NCBI GenBank assembly: GCA_951640165.1
Contig: OX621234.1
Coordinates: 23,688,549-23,752,548, forward strand
Source: Pseudoips prasinana
Taxonomy: Eukaryota > Arthropoda > Insecta > Lepidoptera > Nolidae
Length of the DNA: 64,000 nucleotides
Reading direction: 5' to 3'
The translations under genes were made by a program, and so were the position numbers. Shown here in pieces: positions 1-14,000 of the stretch. Within the stretch, counting starts at the first letter, position 1, and the number at the start of each line of letters is the position of its first letter. The notes under the pieces are model-generated. The model did not search any database, was not told the DNA's origin, and saw only the letters and a program-made list of their open reading frames with translations.

Positions 1-1289
1 CTCTCGATATAAAATCAATCTTTTTCCAAAACACATGTAATGTTATCGAGGTCGTACTCAATCAATATACGTATGTACAAAAAGCAATATTTGAGCTAGT
101 GAAGATGTTACAATAATAAATGCAAGGACAGACGCCAGTCTACGTTAGTAAGGCCCATTATACTGAAGTCAGCTTTAAAATCAAATCAATTCAATACTAG
201 AACACAGCTGAGGATCAACTGATAGCTCTTTCCATCGCTGGCGTAATCCAACCCTCAGTAATGCAGCCAATGAGATGCAGCTGGCCCGCTCGGAGGCTTC
301 AAATGCTAATCGCTTGATTTATTACCTTTTACTGATGGTATCGGCAGACTAAAGCTCGCAATCCCACCTAAATATATGATATACCTATTACTATCGCAAC
401 GCGTAGAACAATTTCTTCTGTGGTTCACAAAAAGCTTGCTAGTTCACTATGTAGTATTTATATAATATAATAGTAACATTGAAAAAAAAGTAGTCTACTT
501 TGTCTAGCTTTTTTATGACGTAAATATATTTAACTAACTGCTAAGGCTGTAAGATGGTTTTACATTTGCGACTTCTGTAACATCATATAACCTATACTGA
601 GTTTCATGGATTTCTTACAAATAGGAACGTCTTCTTTAAATTAATCATGAATAGTCTTGTATACAAAAAAAATAAATCGATTCAATATATGATGCTAATA
701 GGACAAAATATTTAACCATACGTTTTCGTTATGGATTGAGTGAAACATTAATAATTGTCTATGACTCGCTTATTGCTTCAAGATATAATATGATGTATGT
801 GTAGTGCTCATGACTCATGGAGTATTATTATAATAACTTTATTGATTTAGATTAAGAGCTTTAGCTCTAACGTAATCGTAACGGAATAAGACCGACAGTA
901 TAGCTTCCTATTTTCATTATACCTAAGTTAGTATTTAATTCTTCAGGTAAACTACGAGTTCCTTTTGTGTCGTTTCTCAGTTAGCACAGTTATCTTGTAG
1001 TAACATCGCGTCTAGGACAATGCCCGTCAGTGTCAATTTACGTCAGCAAATGATATCTGGCATCTATTAAGCTCTGCGTAATATGAGAAACAAGCAGATG
1101 AATCTGCTCAAAAACCCGTCAGAATGATTACGAACGAAGTTAACTCATTTTTTTGTGATCGCCAGAAACTGATGCTAAATCTTAATGATTATGAAAACGT
1201 CATGAAAATGTAGGCCGACCAGGATACGTAATCGATCATTAAAGGAATTCCCCGGGCGACACTCACCAGATGTCAGCTAGTTAGATGTT
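1..1289. other. AT-rich non-coding stretch
   Basis: I see no coding region, no RNA gene and no recognisable mobile element here. The sequence is AT-rich with scattered homopolymer runs. It may be intron or intergenic DNA at the left edge of the window. Confidence 0.5.
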
Positions 1290-1556
1290 GTTAGTAAGCG
1301 GCCGCACGGACGCACTCACCAACACATGTCGAAGTACTCCATAATAGCGCGCGCGACCTGTATGCTGAGCGCGTGCAGCGCAGCGGTTGACGCGTATGCC
1401 GAGAAGCACCCGCCACATGTAATGTGACGCAAGCGGACACATCCTCACCACAAACCGCTTTATGATCGTTAGTCGACATCTATGCCGCCCCCGTAGATGC
1501 CTCCAAGTTTCCGTTTAGATAAATTGATGCTGCAAAGCTGTATTGCCTATACGTAC

Positions 1557-1628
1557 CTTTGGTCTCCGCCTTGCTCTTGGGCCAGGGGGCATTCCTGCCT
1601 CGGCCTGAGGACAGGCGTCAGCCCCCAT
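1557..1628 (-). CDS. candidate first or internal coding exon, product unknown
   Basis: On the minus strand an ATG at 1628-1626, in the context GAGAAATGG, opens a 24-codon frame. It runs to AAAG at 1557, directly followed by the strong donor GTACGT (1556-1551). The peptide begins MGADACPQAEAG and ends in an arginine-rich stretch. An alternative reading is an internal exon of 48 nt (1604-1557) behind the acceptor CCTGTCCTCAG. That exon would keep the phase of the Shaker ball exon 44 kb upstream on the same strand, so it could be an optional Shaker exon, but this is speculation. Against it, GC-rich DNA is open in most frames and I recognise no family. Confidence 0.22.
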
Positions 1629-2394
1629 TTCTCGACCAACTCTATGCGAGCAATGGTGGCTGCTCGACGTCAATGTGTCATCGGGTCGGAGCGGGTGCGG
1701 TGCAGCGGGGACGCGGCGGCGAGGCCGGCTGGCTCGCGGCGCCCCCCGGCCGGCTCGCGGCCGCCACCTTACTCGTGCGGCATAGTGGCGCGCGCGGCGC
1801 CGGCTTGCTGCGCCGCCCGCTCCGCACGTCTCATGGTGCAGCGCCGTGCGGGCCCGCCGCGATCACTGCGGCACGCCCGGCCGCGACACCCGCGCGCGCA
1901 CTACCCGCCCGCTGCGCGACTTTACCGCTGAATCTCACGCCCGTGGCGGCTGAGCGGTACGACGACACCGATCGGCGCGATACGTCTATCGCTGAGCTGA
2001 TTTGAGATTCTCAATTATGTGAGAATGTGCGATATATATTTTTGATATGTAAGTTGAGCGACTGCCGGTCACGGACGGCGTCGCTGGTGACGGTTCCTTA
2101 CGTAATACGTATTCGGGGCGCGTGAGACGGCGCCTCACCGGGTGCGGCGAGTCATGGTCTCGACAGAGAGCCTCGTGGCGGTCGCGACGCGCGAGCGAAC
2201 GAGTGTGTTACCGTGGCGAGGCAGCGGTGTACTGGAGCGGGCGCGCGTGCGTATCGCCCCCGCGCGCCGCCCGCCCCGCACGCGTATCGACACCAGCCGC
2301 CAACCACTGCATCGCGGCCCGGCGGCGCGGCTCGCGCTTGCCATGCGCCCGCCACGCCGCGTCGCTGCACACCGCACCGCCACACGCAACCCCC

Positions 2395-2421
2395 TACACA
2401 CACACACACACATACACACAC
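2395..2421. repeat. (CA)n microsatellite
   Basis: An imperfect CA dinucleotide tract with one T interruption lies at the edge of the GC-rich island. Confidence 0.85.
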
Positions 2422-2790
2422 TTCCTAGGAAAACATTCGCTTTCCTTGCCCTTATTAGTACCTACTTCCTGGAATTTAATTCACTTTCTAATGTTTGTCG
2501 CCGAGAGAATTCCATTCCATGGCGTTGGTGGCACACCGGGGCGGGGAGAAATGTGAGCTTTGATGAATAAGCATAAAGTGAGATTTTTGCTTGAAATGGT
2601 AAAGCTGTCGGTTACATAACAAAGATTTACATGGGCTGCGGATATCCGTCAGCGTGACCGGTATAGCGACAGGCAACGGGGTGAGGCGCCGGGCGCGGGG
2701 TGCTTGCTGGGCTCCGCTCTCACAAGTGGCGTGGTGCATCGGAGTGGCAGAGCAGACTGCTCGACGCCGGTTCACTCACTAATCTAGATC

Positions 2791-4946
2791 AAAGGTTGCT
2801 GCGGCCCGTGAGTGCAACTTGAGCCAAGTAGTTCGACCTTCATATGAAGTGAACAACATTTCTTTAGATCGTTTTTCTTATAGTAATTACACTCATATTT
2901 AGCTGTAACTAAAGAAACGAGCCTTGCATCCTGTAATTTTCGCAAAGTTGTAATGTAAATCTGTTATTCGACCATTATCAGATTCATAATATAATATTAT
3001 AGAGATAATTGTGTTTTAGTGGCTCTAATGCTCTGCTGCCCTTTAAAGCGTACAGTGGGAGGCGAGACTTAGCCTTAAATTGCTTGTGAAGTCTTATATA
3101 ATACCTATACCTACCTCCTTAGTCTAGATACTTAGGTCAGAAGATTCAACGTTACGTAAGTCGGCCTCGTGAATTCCAACCTAGGTGCCTTGGATGCAAT
3201 TTGGCAAATTAATGAAGCAAGGTCTACCAAGATTCACTCTTGCTGCATATCTACGTAACATCCTGTAATAGTAATAATTATTGACCTCGTCGTACCGCGT
3301 GCCGCAGAAGCGTCATCATGCAGGGATTGAGCAGCTTACATAGGTCAGATAACAATTGCTCTACATCGTTGTTTTTCATTCAACTTTAATAGTGTTTCTA
3401 TTTTATTGCCTTTAAATTAAAGATGATGCTAAAGTTTTGAGGTTTCATTATTATTAAAGATTGCTATTGAGTTATTTGGCAGTATTTCTAAACAACTGCC
3501 ATTTCATACTTACATGTGTAGCGCGGTAAAATTGTAATCTAATGCTTTATGGTTCTAAAAGCGCTTAACCACTCAAATAAAATGAGAGAGAGTAAGAATT
3601 AAAGTTTTTGTCTGTGTTTCTGTGCGTCTGAAGTCTACGACATAGTTACGTCAAAACGGATCAATATGACTTCGAAATAAAGTTAGTTGAATTGTAATGG
3701 TTCTTAGCTTGTTATATAATTAGATACAGCTTATTTAGCGATTATTGACGGTTTAGATTAACGGCACGCCCTGAGGTTTCTTAGATATTAAAGTCAGAAA
3801 ATACATATATTTTTAATTGTCAAATGAAACCTAAGTACCAATTTGATCCTAGCGTAGCATCTTTGGTACAAGACACTTAAACAATAAGTTACTTCTAGAA
3901 CGTTCAGCAAGAAATGTGCACGTATACAGTATATAACTAGATATTCTTCGGGGACATCGAGAGTTTCTCTGCATTGCAACAAGACCGCACCGTACCGAGC
4001 TTTGGTTGTTTGTAGAAAAGCTTTCATGCTCTGTTCCAATAAAGACTTGTTTGAATACTATTGATCGATTTATCACTACTGTAGCCTTTAAAGGATATTT
4101 ATTTCATTACGTTTTTACTGACCATGCTCTTAATTTTATTCTATGGTATAAGTACTACTTTGGTAATATAACATTAAATTGTCGAGTTGGACGCCAATTA
4201 AAGAAATTATAACTGAAATAAATAGAAAGTACCTGACGAATGAATTTGCTCTAGAATTTAACCAACGAATTTTACTAACCATACTTTCATTCTCACTTCA
4301 TAACTTAATCGACATGACGACTTTATATGTTTCTTTATGCTCAATGGGTTTGCGCTTCACCACAATTTTACTTGATAGTAAATGAACATGTGGTCGAAGG
4401 TGGACCCAACGTACCCATATGCCTGTTCACTCTTGGCTTGAATAAACCCATGTTATATGAGTCTGGAAACACAAAAACGAACCATTTTAAGTAATCATCC
4501 TTTTTTATTTTGATTTATAATGAATATATTTTATCTATTAGATGTCAGTTATGAAATCTGCTTAAGGTCGTATTTTATTTGGTTTATCATAGGCACTCTG
4601 TTATAGGATATTAACGTTACTTAGTAATTAACGCATCTCGGTTTACTTGTACGTATTTAAAAAGGAAAATGAAAAATCGATCACGAGCTCACTGGACAAA
4701 ATACTTAAGTTTTTAATTATATTAATGTTCATCATTGGGGGTTGGCTATACACAATTCATGCTGTGTTATCGCACGGGTTAGAGACTACGAAACCCGCGT
4801 TCCTTCTCACCCCTATTCTTACTTGCCGATTAAATTAGTACAAAAGATATTAATATTTCGAAATCCCGTACGGTCAGATTTCTAACGTACCTACTCAGTA
4901 GAAATTTAAGTAGTTCAACCTTCAAGAAGCGAGTGTACTCCTTTCT
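2791..4946. other. AT-rich stretch without genes
   Basis: Only short open frames with non-ATG starts or overlapping opposite-strand shadows occur here. I recognise no domain, RNA or mobile element. Confidence 0.45.
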
Positions 4947-4947
4947 T

Positions 4948-5050
4948 AAAGGCCGGCCGTTGCGGCTCCTCTGGTGTTGCGACTGTCCATGGGCGGCGAT
5001 TATCACTTACCATCAGGTGACCCACTTGCTCGTTTGCCTTGCTATTATAT
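4948..5050 (-). repeat. dispersed lepidopteran repeat, copy 1
   Basis: Read on the minus strand, this has the order: GGTCACCTGATGGTAAGTG, then CGCCGCCCATGGACA, then CAACACCAGAGGA, then CGGCCGGCCTTTAAG. The same ordered blocks occur on the plus strand at 17889-17995 and 20412-20503. I know this as a very common lepidopteran interspersed repeat, possibly a SINE or a LINE 3' end, but cannot give a family name with confidence. Confidence 0.65.
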
Positions 5051-7719
5051 ATAAAAAAGTAAAATTTACCTTAAAAAGACGACAGGCAGAATTAATCTCA
5101 TCCAATTTTCCAAAGTTCCATATCTGAATTCCGTTCTAGTTTAGAAGAAAATACTTGTATTAGAAGAAAATAAAATCTTATATAAAAAGTAAAATCAGTT
5201 TGACTCGTGAATTCTTAAATAAATAAATAAAGTACGCAATTAATTGGATAAATTGTATTTTGACCTAAGTTTTTACCATAAATTAACGAAAAACGAAAGC
5301 ATTAGTTACCAGCGACTATCTTGACTTCAATCAAAATTGTCTCGCATGGGGTAGAATGTGCTGTCGCGTACGTCATTAAGACGACACACCGTTAAAAATA
5401 CCACCAACCATAATAAAACCATTGAGAGCCTTTTGCTTCACAAGAAATGTAGGAGTTGTTTATGTGCAAAATAGGACGATAGTAAGGAAAACACCAATTT
5501 ACATTTTCGTAACCGTATTGAAAATTCTCATGTAATACATGGGCGTTAAAATTTTACTACCTCGCGTGCAGGACAGGTTCATATTTTTTGCACGATTACC
5601 GTATATAGTATCGTACTCTAATAATGGTCTGTATCTATTAGTGTCATTGCAGAATACGGTAGCTAAAGAAAAAGAGTTGGGTGAATGAAAAAATAACAGC
5701 AATTTTCCCCAGTCTTTGGACGATTCTTATTACTCCCTTCATATTGCCAATAACATCTAAGAAAATACTTTTGATTTAAGTAAACGCAGTCCGATATTAA
5801 GCTTTAGCTATGAAAACATAAGCTCCCGTTCAATGGTAATATGATTTCGCTCTTAGATATGGAAGTAAATATTATTTCTAGAAATTTCCCCCTAAATGAA
5901 TATAAGGGCAAAGGGTTGAAATAACGTGTAACCACAATTTTGATCGATTAATTTAACATAAAACTTTTGTTAACACTAATTTATATACGACTGGCGAAAT
6001 ACATAATTATATATTCTTATTTAGTTCTTATTTCAGAACTCTATCCGCCCGTCCGACTGTTCATTTTAAGGAACTACTAATATCAGCGATTTTATTATAT
6101 TCAGGGTAATTATAATATTACATATGAAAAAAAACACTTTACAAATAAAGGGCCGATTTTGGAATATAATTTTAGTGCACAGGCATCAAATTAGATTTGA
6201 AAGAACTGTCTTTAATTATACATTCTTAAGCTATTTTGTCGTTGTTTACACTTACGATTGAAATATTAAAAATTATGCAATCCCATTCGTATCAACACAC
6301 GTTTAAGATTAAGGAAGGAGTCTTGAATATTTTTTTACTTAAGTTGAAATAAAAATGTGGACCTTTACGATATTTATTGAGTTTTAATAATAAGTTTTAT
6401 TTTGCGTAGCCACTGTTATACTAATAATACAAGAAATCTTTACATTTTTGTGTGGTTTTGCTTGTACCGGTGTAACTTCATTGAACTGAAACTTCTTAGT
6501 TACCAATATATGTGATTTGTACTACAAATAACCCATTAATTTCAGGGTTCTTTAAGAAAGGTAGAGAAGAATGTGTGAGTAAGGTCGCTTTGGCGTGTCA
6601 TCATATTCCACATAAACCGCCTATCCCTTAAGACTGAAACAAAATTAGCTAATACCTTCTAAGATTCAAGAGTAGATCTATAATTATTCAAATATTTTTA
6701 TATAATTTGACGTACTTACAAATGAGTGTTAATATAATACATTTTTTGTATCAAAATAGTTTATTTAAATACCACGGTGTGGTACAATTGTCTGCACAAA
6801 ACTCATGTGCTCATACACAAAACTTCATAACAAAATTGCTGCAAGCAATCTGCGCAAGCATAGGGTTCTTTGAAGGCTTTTATTAAACGAGCGTTAGCAA
6901 ACATTGCCTCTATAGAGCAAAGAGCTATAGAGATGTGTCGCTTTCAACCTGACACTATCTGCGCTGTCAAAGAAAACTCATTGTTACCAACTGAAGAGCT
7001 TTTAATACAAAGCCTTTTATTTTAAACACTGGTTGGAGTATGATGGATAAACCTAATTGATTGAATAAGCAAACAATATTTACCATAACTTGCATAAGCA
7101 ACTTGAAAAGCTAATAGTTAAGTAGTTATGTTTAGTAATTTACCACATAGACTTCGTTCATAATCATAGTTATTATAGTCTATGTTTTTGTAATAAATTT
7201 CGCGGTTTAATATAAAGAAAATATTCACAGTACAGTTACGACCCAAGGACTAACTCGCTCAAAAAAGCAGAAAAGAAAAAGATATCTTAACAACCTGATT
7301 TTTATGATTATTTTGTGCATTTAATATTTTTTTGGTTTTTTATTATGAAACAGCAAAGCCGATAGCTATTGTAAGTTAAAATTAAGTCATTAATGTGTGC
7401 TTCAACTATTTACTTAAATTTTCTTAATAATGTATCTCAATTTCGACATTTTATTATACATTTTAATATAAATGACTTAATATTATACATTTTATGGAAT
7501 TCAATTGTCGAGGCGTTGATGTTTCTGTATTGCAGGTCGAATGACGTCATACGGAGGGTTGCCCTATTTTCGGTGAAAAATTGAGACTCGTACTTTGTCC
7601 CCGTTAGGCTGCGAGTAGGTAGCCTCCGAAAATACCAGTAGTTCTGCAAACAGAACTTATAAATATAAGGGAAATAATTATCTTTTGGCAAATCATGGCA
7701 TTTTTTCAGTCCGATTGGT
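5051..7719. other. AT-rich stretch without genes
   Basis: I see no coding region or recognisable element. Open frames are short, AT-driven and lack family motifs. Confidence 0.45.
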
Positions 7720-7779
7720 GTTGGATTATAATTTAGCAAGTTAGATATGCAAGTCTAACTTGCAAAATTATAATCCAAC
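7720..7779. repeat. snapback inverted repeat
   Basis: Arms 7720-7745 and 7754-7779 are complementary over 26 positions with one mismatch, around the 8-nt loop TATGCAAG. There is no sign that it belongs to a larger element. Confidence 0.85.
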
Positions 7780-10765
7780 ACTGTATAAAACAGAGATAGC
7801 TTCGTATGCTCAATGTTCACTTTATTACATTAAAATAGATAGAGTACAGTACAATGGGTGAGCTTATCACCAATAAAGATCTCTTTCAGACAACCTTACT
7901 GGTTCGAGATCATTGGCAAAGTAGAGGTGTATTGTAAGCTAATACTTAAGTATAGTACTAAATAGGTCAATTTAAATTAACCAGCAATCTGTTATTAAGT
8001 TAATCAATGTCGTTTTATTGTCTATAGATAAGTAAACAATAAACTGGTTAAATAGCTACGCATTTCCGTGCTTTAGTAGGTACTTCAAGTAGTCGGTGTG
8101 AGTAAAATAAGGATATTGTAATATATAAACAAATTAAAGTCTTCATGAAGATGGGTAAACGTTAATGTTTATAAATGTTGAACTATATATGAAGAGAAGC
8201 AGTAAAGCAAAAATTATAGAATAATATTTTAAACTTCTTATAAGTTACAACTATTTTATGCAAGTTGTGTAGACTTCAATGCCGCGCCCTCCTATATGCC
8301 GCAGTTGTTCATTATAAGATCTCCACGTTCGGGCATTCTCGGCCGAAGTTAACGGAAGCCGAACCTTGGCTCAGAAAGATAAACGAGTATGCAGTAAAAC
8401 ATTTGTAGTATTTTCGTCCATTTTAAGGTCTGGTTCGTAAAGTGAAACAGAGATCTATAGTTGTCACTGTATTGCCTATTCGTCTGTTTGTGACGGCTCG
8501 TTAAAGTAATGAGTTACTGACCTTAAAAATATATATTATCTATGTGACGCACGTCGACCTAAAACCGAAAGTTGAATTAGAAATGCATAAACATAGCTTT
8601 TACATATTGTGGTTTAATATTTTAAGAAGGATCGCGTAAAATAATAATAACATTATTATGTAAAATGGCCTCGACTCAAGCTTTAGGAAATATATACTCC
8701 TTTGGATTCGATGTTTTTTACGAATGACCCGGATTTTAAATCTTAATGTATTTTTATATAAATACCATAAGGTCTATAATCTAATAATTTATGTAATATA
8801 AAAATACCTCCTTAATAATCTATAGTGGTAAAGGTCGCACTTTAGTTTATGCACTAATTTCTCCAAAACGGTTAGAAGTTTAAAAATTATGACCATCATA
8901 GTTGCTAATATAAAATATTTTCATTACCAAGTCTTTCTTTAATTAAGTTGAATCCAACTTCATACATACGTTCTCTTACGCAACAATTTAAATATTTATA
9001 TTCTCTCGGTGTAAATGGGAACACTGAGAAAATATTTTTATATTTATTTAACAACATTGTTATATGTGTATGTTATAATGTTAAACTAAACTATAAATCG
9101 TTATCAATAGTATTTGTTTCGATATGACTGAAGGGTGAATAGATGACAGAAACAAGTTCATTACTAAAATTTGAATATGAATTCCTAACACGAAATAAGA
9201 TTTGTTTTTCGATATTTTTTCAGAAAAATACCAACTGATACCACTACAAACAAACATAAGAACAGACCATTACATGGAACTGCTAATCTTAAATATCTAG
9301 GCTTGCTCTGCGCATAACGCACGACTATCCCGGGCAAAGGTGAAGAAATAAGACAAACCAAACCCGGTTAGTCCCTGGAGTTAGTCAATCGTTTGAAAGC
9401 TATTGACTGAAACAATTTTTTGCTCCCGCTGGTTGGTTATTTACTATAGCTTCTTGATTAGACATTTAAGTGTGGTTAAGCTTTACAATGTTTTGAAATG
9501 AAACAAGCCTTAGAGCGACACAATGTATTATTTAACATATTTATATTAGCAAAAACAATGGATCGATACATAAACGATGTTCACTGTTTTTGGATTTTAG
9601 TAAGGAAGTTTATTCACAATTTACATTTGTTTCACAAGAATTTTAATCACAAGTAAATGTGATTAAAATCTAAAGAAGAGTCAAAGAAGAATAGTAACAA
9701 AATTGAATATATCTTGTTGAAATATTCCCTATATGTAATGTTTATTCCCCTCCGTTTAACCATTATTTTTGATTTACTTATTATTATTGCTATATAACTT
9801 TTTATTGTTATAAAATTTTTGGTGCTGTAAATGATACACATGCTGCCTTCGACTAAACTATAACATTTAAAATTTTATTCATAAAGGTTTTCTATAATTA
9901 TATGTTAATAGATTAGTCCTAGTTTTCGATAGCTAGGTTGTTCTTCCTAGAGATACAAATGAAAATAAAAATTGTCCATTTGCTGCAGGGCATCGATTTA
10001 TCTTTTATTTTGTTGTATGTGGACTAGATTGAGAACTAGAAGTGGAATCTAAATGATTTCTAGTTTTCCATTGACTGAATAAATGGAATCCACGATTGGA
10101 TGATGTAAACTTTTACGGTTTCTAGAGATCTATCAACATTTCTGTAAGTTAATTTATGTGAATATTAGGAACCGTTCAATCTGTCATGGATTATATGTTG
10201 TTGATTATCAGTAAAACTTAGTGCGCAATATTTATATGCCACCAAGCGGCTGAATATAATATTCAGACGCTTTTATATAACATTCAGTTTAATAAAATCC
10301 CGCATATTTGTACATATTTTATGAATCGATACATTGTTACTGGTCATCCGTAACTACTGATAATACGATTTCTATTGCAAGCACTATTATTATAGAGGTC
10401 TTGATATAGATATAATTAAAAAAATAATTAAATAGAATCCTTTGGTTTGCTTCGAACCGTTCGACAAAGTAAGGTTTATTATTTTTACTAAGGAGATTAT
10501 TTGTTTTTTTGCTTAAATAAATCAGCAGATATTTAGCAGATTGTAATATAAGAAATAGTCAAGCTCATTTATACCTTAATAATGATCACACATCTGAAGA
10601 AACTGCTGAATGACTAGTCATCATGTTAAGATAGCATTTATTAATTATGGATTATTTTAACTCTACTGTTCTTATATGTAAATATGATATTTTTTATTAA
10701 TACGGTATAATTTTGTCATCGCACCAAAGACATAATTTACATCTCCATTATACAAAGCCCCGTCC
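7780..10765. other. AT-rich stretch without genes
   Basis: No gene is supported. It holds one small perfect hairpin near 9641-9668 (11-bp arms, TTTTAATCACA and complement). The rest is AT-rich single-copy-looking sequence. Confidence 0.45.
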
Positions 10766-10799
10766 CTATTTAAATTTCATCATTATCCTAACGAGACTA

Positions 10800-11020
10800 T
10801 AGAGCAAATAATAGCGCGTGCACCCTCTACAAGACCCAGCGTCGCACTGCTGTATCATTCCCGAGAGGTGGGCCCCAACCCCTACTCGTTCCCCGCACTC
10901 CCCACCTCTCAACCTTGGCATCGGCGCCACGCCGCCTAGAGTTTGCTCGGTATTATTTTGTCCTGCGTTGCGAGTTTTCCCGTAATCCTTCGCTCGATAG
11001 GGAATGCGGGTCAGTAGAGT
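10800..11020. other. locally GC-rich segment of unknown nature
   Basis: About 200 bases are much richer in GC than the flanks. On the minus strand a frame stays open across 10766-11059, but its start is not an ATG at the long end and no family motif is visible. It could be an untranslated exon, a small regulatory island or part of an old repeat. Confidence 0.25.
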
Positions 11021-11059
11021 ATGCAGTTGTATTAATGTTTTTTCGATTTTAGCAAGCAT

Positions 11060-14000
11060 GAAAGCTAGAATTTAGTATGGATAAGCTAAATTAATTCCCA
11101 TTAAATATTATTTCATATTTTGGCAAATTATATGAGAAAGATTTACAGGCTCAGAAGATTTACATTCGCAGCTCAATATAGTTGTTTAGTTACATATTAT
11201 TTGGGTTGAAAACAGATTCATGTTTTATTATTTAGGTAAATCATCATTATCTGCTAAAATATGTATGGGACAATAATCTTGCAGGCTTTTATTAGGTCAG
11301 ACAATATCGTTAAATTCACTATCGTCTGAGCGCACACGCTTCTTTGTTTTAAAAACTTATCCTATAAAATAACATTTCCATAGGAGCCACCTTTTACACA
11401 CTCAACGAATAAAGTGTTGAATTAAAACTAGATTTTCACGGAGAATAATTTCACTGCTCGCTTTGTTGCTGTGGAATAGGTACCTGCAATGGTATGCCGC
11501 AGTACCAGTCGTTTTGAACCAGACGATAACGATGTCGAATTAAAGTAAACTTTAAAAAGATGCATCGCTTAAGGTGGCTGAATTATAACTGTCAAGTTGT
11601 ACGCGGAGTTGACTTGATAAAACCGTCGCTAATATAATAAGAAAGATGTTAGAACATTTCAAATAAAAAATAACATCTTGTTCAAAAGTGAATGACAGAT
11701 CGTTTCAAGAAACCTTAAATATAGGGAGTAATGAAGAATAATCTACAGACAAGACCATAACTCTTAAATTTACATTAGATAATATGTATGTGGATAGCGT
11801 ATTTATAAACGATGTGCGATAGTGGCTAAATATATTTTGAGAATTTCTATTTAGGGGACTGGGAGGTACAAAAGCATGTACTATCCTGTTACTTCTGTTC
11901 AATCCGTATTTATTAAAAATAATAATATTTATAACATGAATATCATAGCACAATAAATCTAAAATACTATCACTCAAGCCTACGATGCTACGGCAATGCC
12001 TACGATGCTACGCCGTAGCAAGTTACTAACTACCCTATAGTTGCTAACTTCCTACGGCGTAGCATCAGAACATTATAACTTTATAGACACCTAAAAGCAA
12101 TACTTTACATATTTATAATACGAGTTACGAGTAAAAGTTAAAATAACCATTTTGCGACTAGTATTAACGCCTCTTATTTATTATTTAGTATAAGTATTAC
12201 ATTTATTGAAGAGACCATTCGGCCTTAACCTTCGTTTTAGTGGTGTGGCAACAGGGACAAATTCAGATGCAATATGGTTTTAAACATATATATTGTACAG
12301 AAAATTGAACTACTAAATAAAAGCTTTAAAAGGTGACAACTTTTTTAATTCGAACTTTTATAACTTGGCTTTGGCACTTGGCAAAATTAAGAATTAAATA
12401 ATGTCTTAGTCTTTTGATCTGAGATTTTAACGAATATCATTTATTTTATAGGAAATGCTTTGGGCTTATAGCTTTATTGGCTGAGAATATTCAGTGGAAG
12501 ATTCAGATATCTTTTGTGATTTGTCTTTACTTTTGATTTTTGATTGAATACCGTATGAAAATATAACTAGGAAATTATATTACTATTATTACGACGTTAT
12601 TATTATTGCATTAGGCATTTTCTTGAGCTATTTCATATAAAAGGTTTATGTAAATAGTAAGTAAAAGACCACCAGGATCTTTAGACGTCTTAGATGACCC
12701 ACAAAGGTTAATGGTGGGATTATTTCTGTTCTTAGTGTACATAAATGACTATTGTTTACTCGATAGTAAACAATGAATATAAAAAGGTCGTCTATTGACT
12801 TCATGTAAACAATATATTTGAAATGAAGGCTTCATTTCAAATAAATTCACATTTCATAAAATCATTAACATTGTGAATAAGTGGCACATTATCGTAAACA
12901 CATAGAAACTTATGTAAAAATAAATGTGGCCAAAGTATACTATGTTTCAGGAAATAACTATTAACACCAAAATACAATAGGGCTCACAAATAAAAAAAAT
13001 ATCAGAAAATCTTGGCGGCAATCTCGGCAAAAAACCAATGTAGATGCATCAAATACATGTATTTTGATTACATATGTTCGTTGTATCACGTCTTCTCGGA
13101 AAACTTAATATATCTCAATTATAGCTTAATTTTATGGCTTCCCGAGCAAAAACCTATTCTGTTGACAAGAGTTACATAAACTTATTGGTTAACTTTACTC
13201 GTGGTGTAAGTCCCAATAATTTAATAAGTTGAATGATGTTTAAATAATTAAGGATGTTTTTAAATTTTGCTGTTTTACGTGGTAACATGGTTTAAATTGT
13301 GATACCAGAAGCAAATTCGGAAGACAATAAGCCTGCTACTACGGGGATGCTACGCCGTAGTACGGTCTCCAGTGAATCAAATTGAAAGTCATCTAATCAA
13401 TAGAAGATTACAATTTATGGGAAAATATATTCTTAATATTTCTCTCGAAAATAAATAACGGGTACATAACAATATATAAACGAAATAAAATGTTGTTTCA
13501 CCTTATATATATCACAATGAGTGGTATTGTAATTTATTTTATATCTAGAATATTGATCAGTTCCCATCATTACTCAACGTATTACTAACTAATTAAATTG
13601 AATGATACATGCGCCACGCCAAAAACATAACATTATAAGACATAAAACTATAGTATTACAACCAATAATTAGGATAAACTCCCAACCTGAATAGAAAGAC
13701 TATACATGATTACTTGTTCGTTTTTCCTAGCTTATAAATTGCATCTGTACGCAATATTGTTGATTATTCGTGCTTGTAAATTTGTCCCAGTAGCATTTAA
13801 ATGTTTTGACGGCTATAATATTACGTGAACGTTTAAGTAACATACTCGTAACAGAGCTTTGAAGTATATAAAAAACACTACTTATCTAAGTAGTGTTTTT
13901 TACTAACCACTACTTTTGAAGCTTGGGTATGAGCGAACTAGCAAAAAAAAACTACAAACTTGGTACCCTTCCCGGAGAGCGCCTCATTCGGGGTTTGAAC

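Larger units (their letters stand above)
1290..2790. promoter_or_regulatory. GC- and CpG-rich island
   Basis: A block of about 1.5 kb is strikingly GC- and CpG-rich against AT-rich surroundings; the densest parts are 1680-1930 and 2100-2360. Long open frames occur here in several frames on both strands, which GC richness alone produces by removing stop codons, so I do not call them genes. In lepidopteran genomes such islands usually mark promoters and first exons. A candidate minus-strand exon with a good donor site lies inside it (1557-1628). Promoter activity is inferred from composition only. Confidence 0.45.

Noticed and set aside
1497..2570. Several overlapping open frames of 90-148 codons on both strands
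   Set aside because: GC-rich DNA lacks stop codons by composition. The peptides are arginine/alanine/proline-rich in all frames and none has motifs.
13867..13898. Hairpin followed by T run, resembling a bacterial terminator
   Set aside because: The context is an insect nuclear genome, where this signal has no such role.
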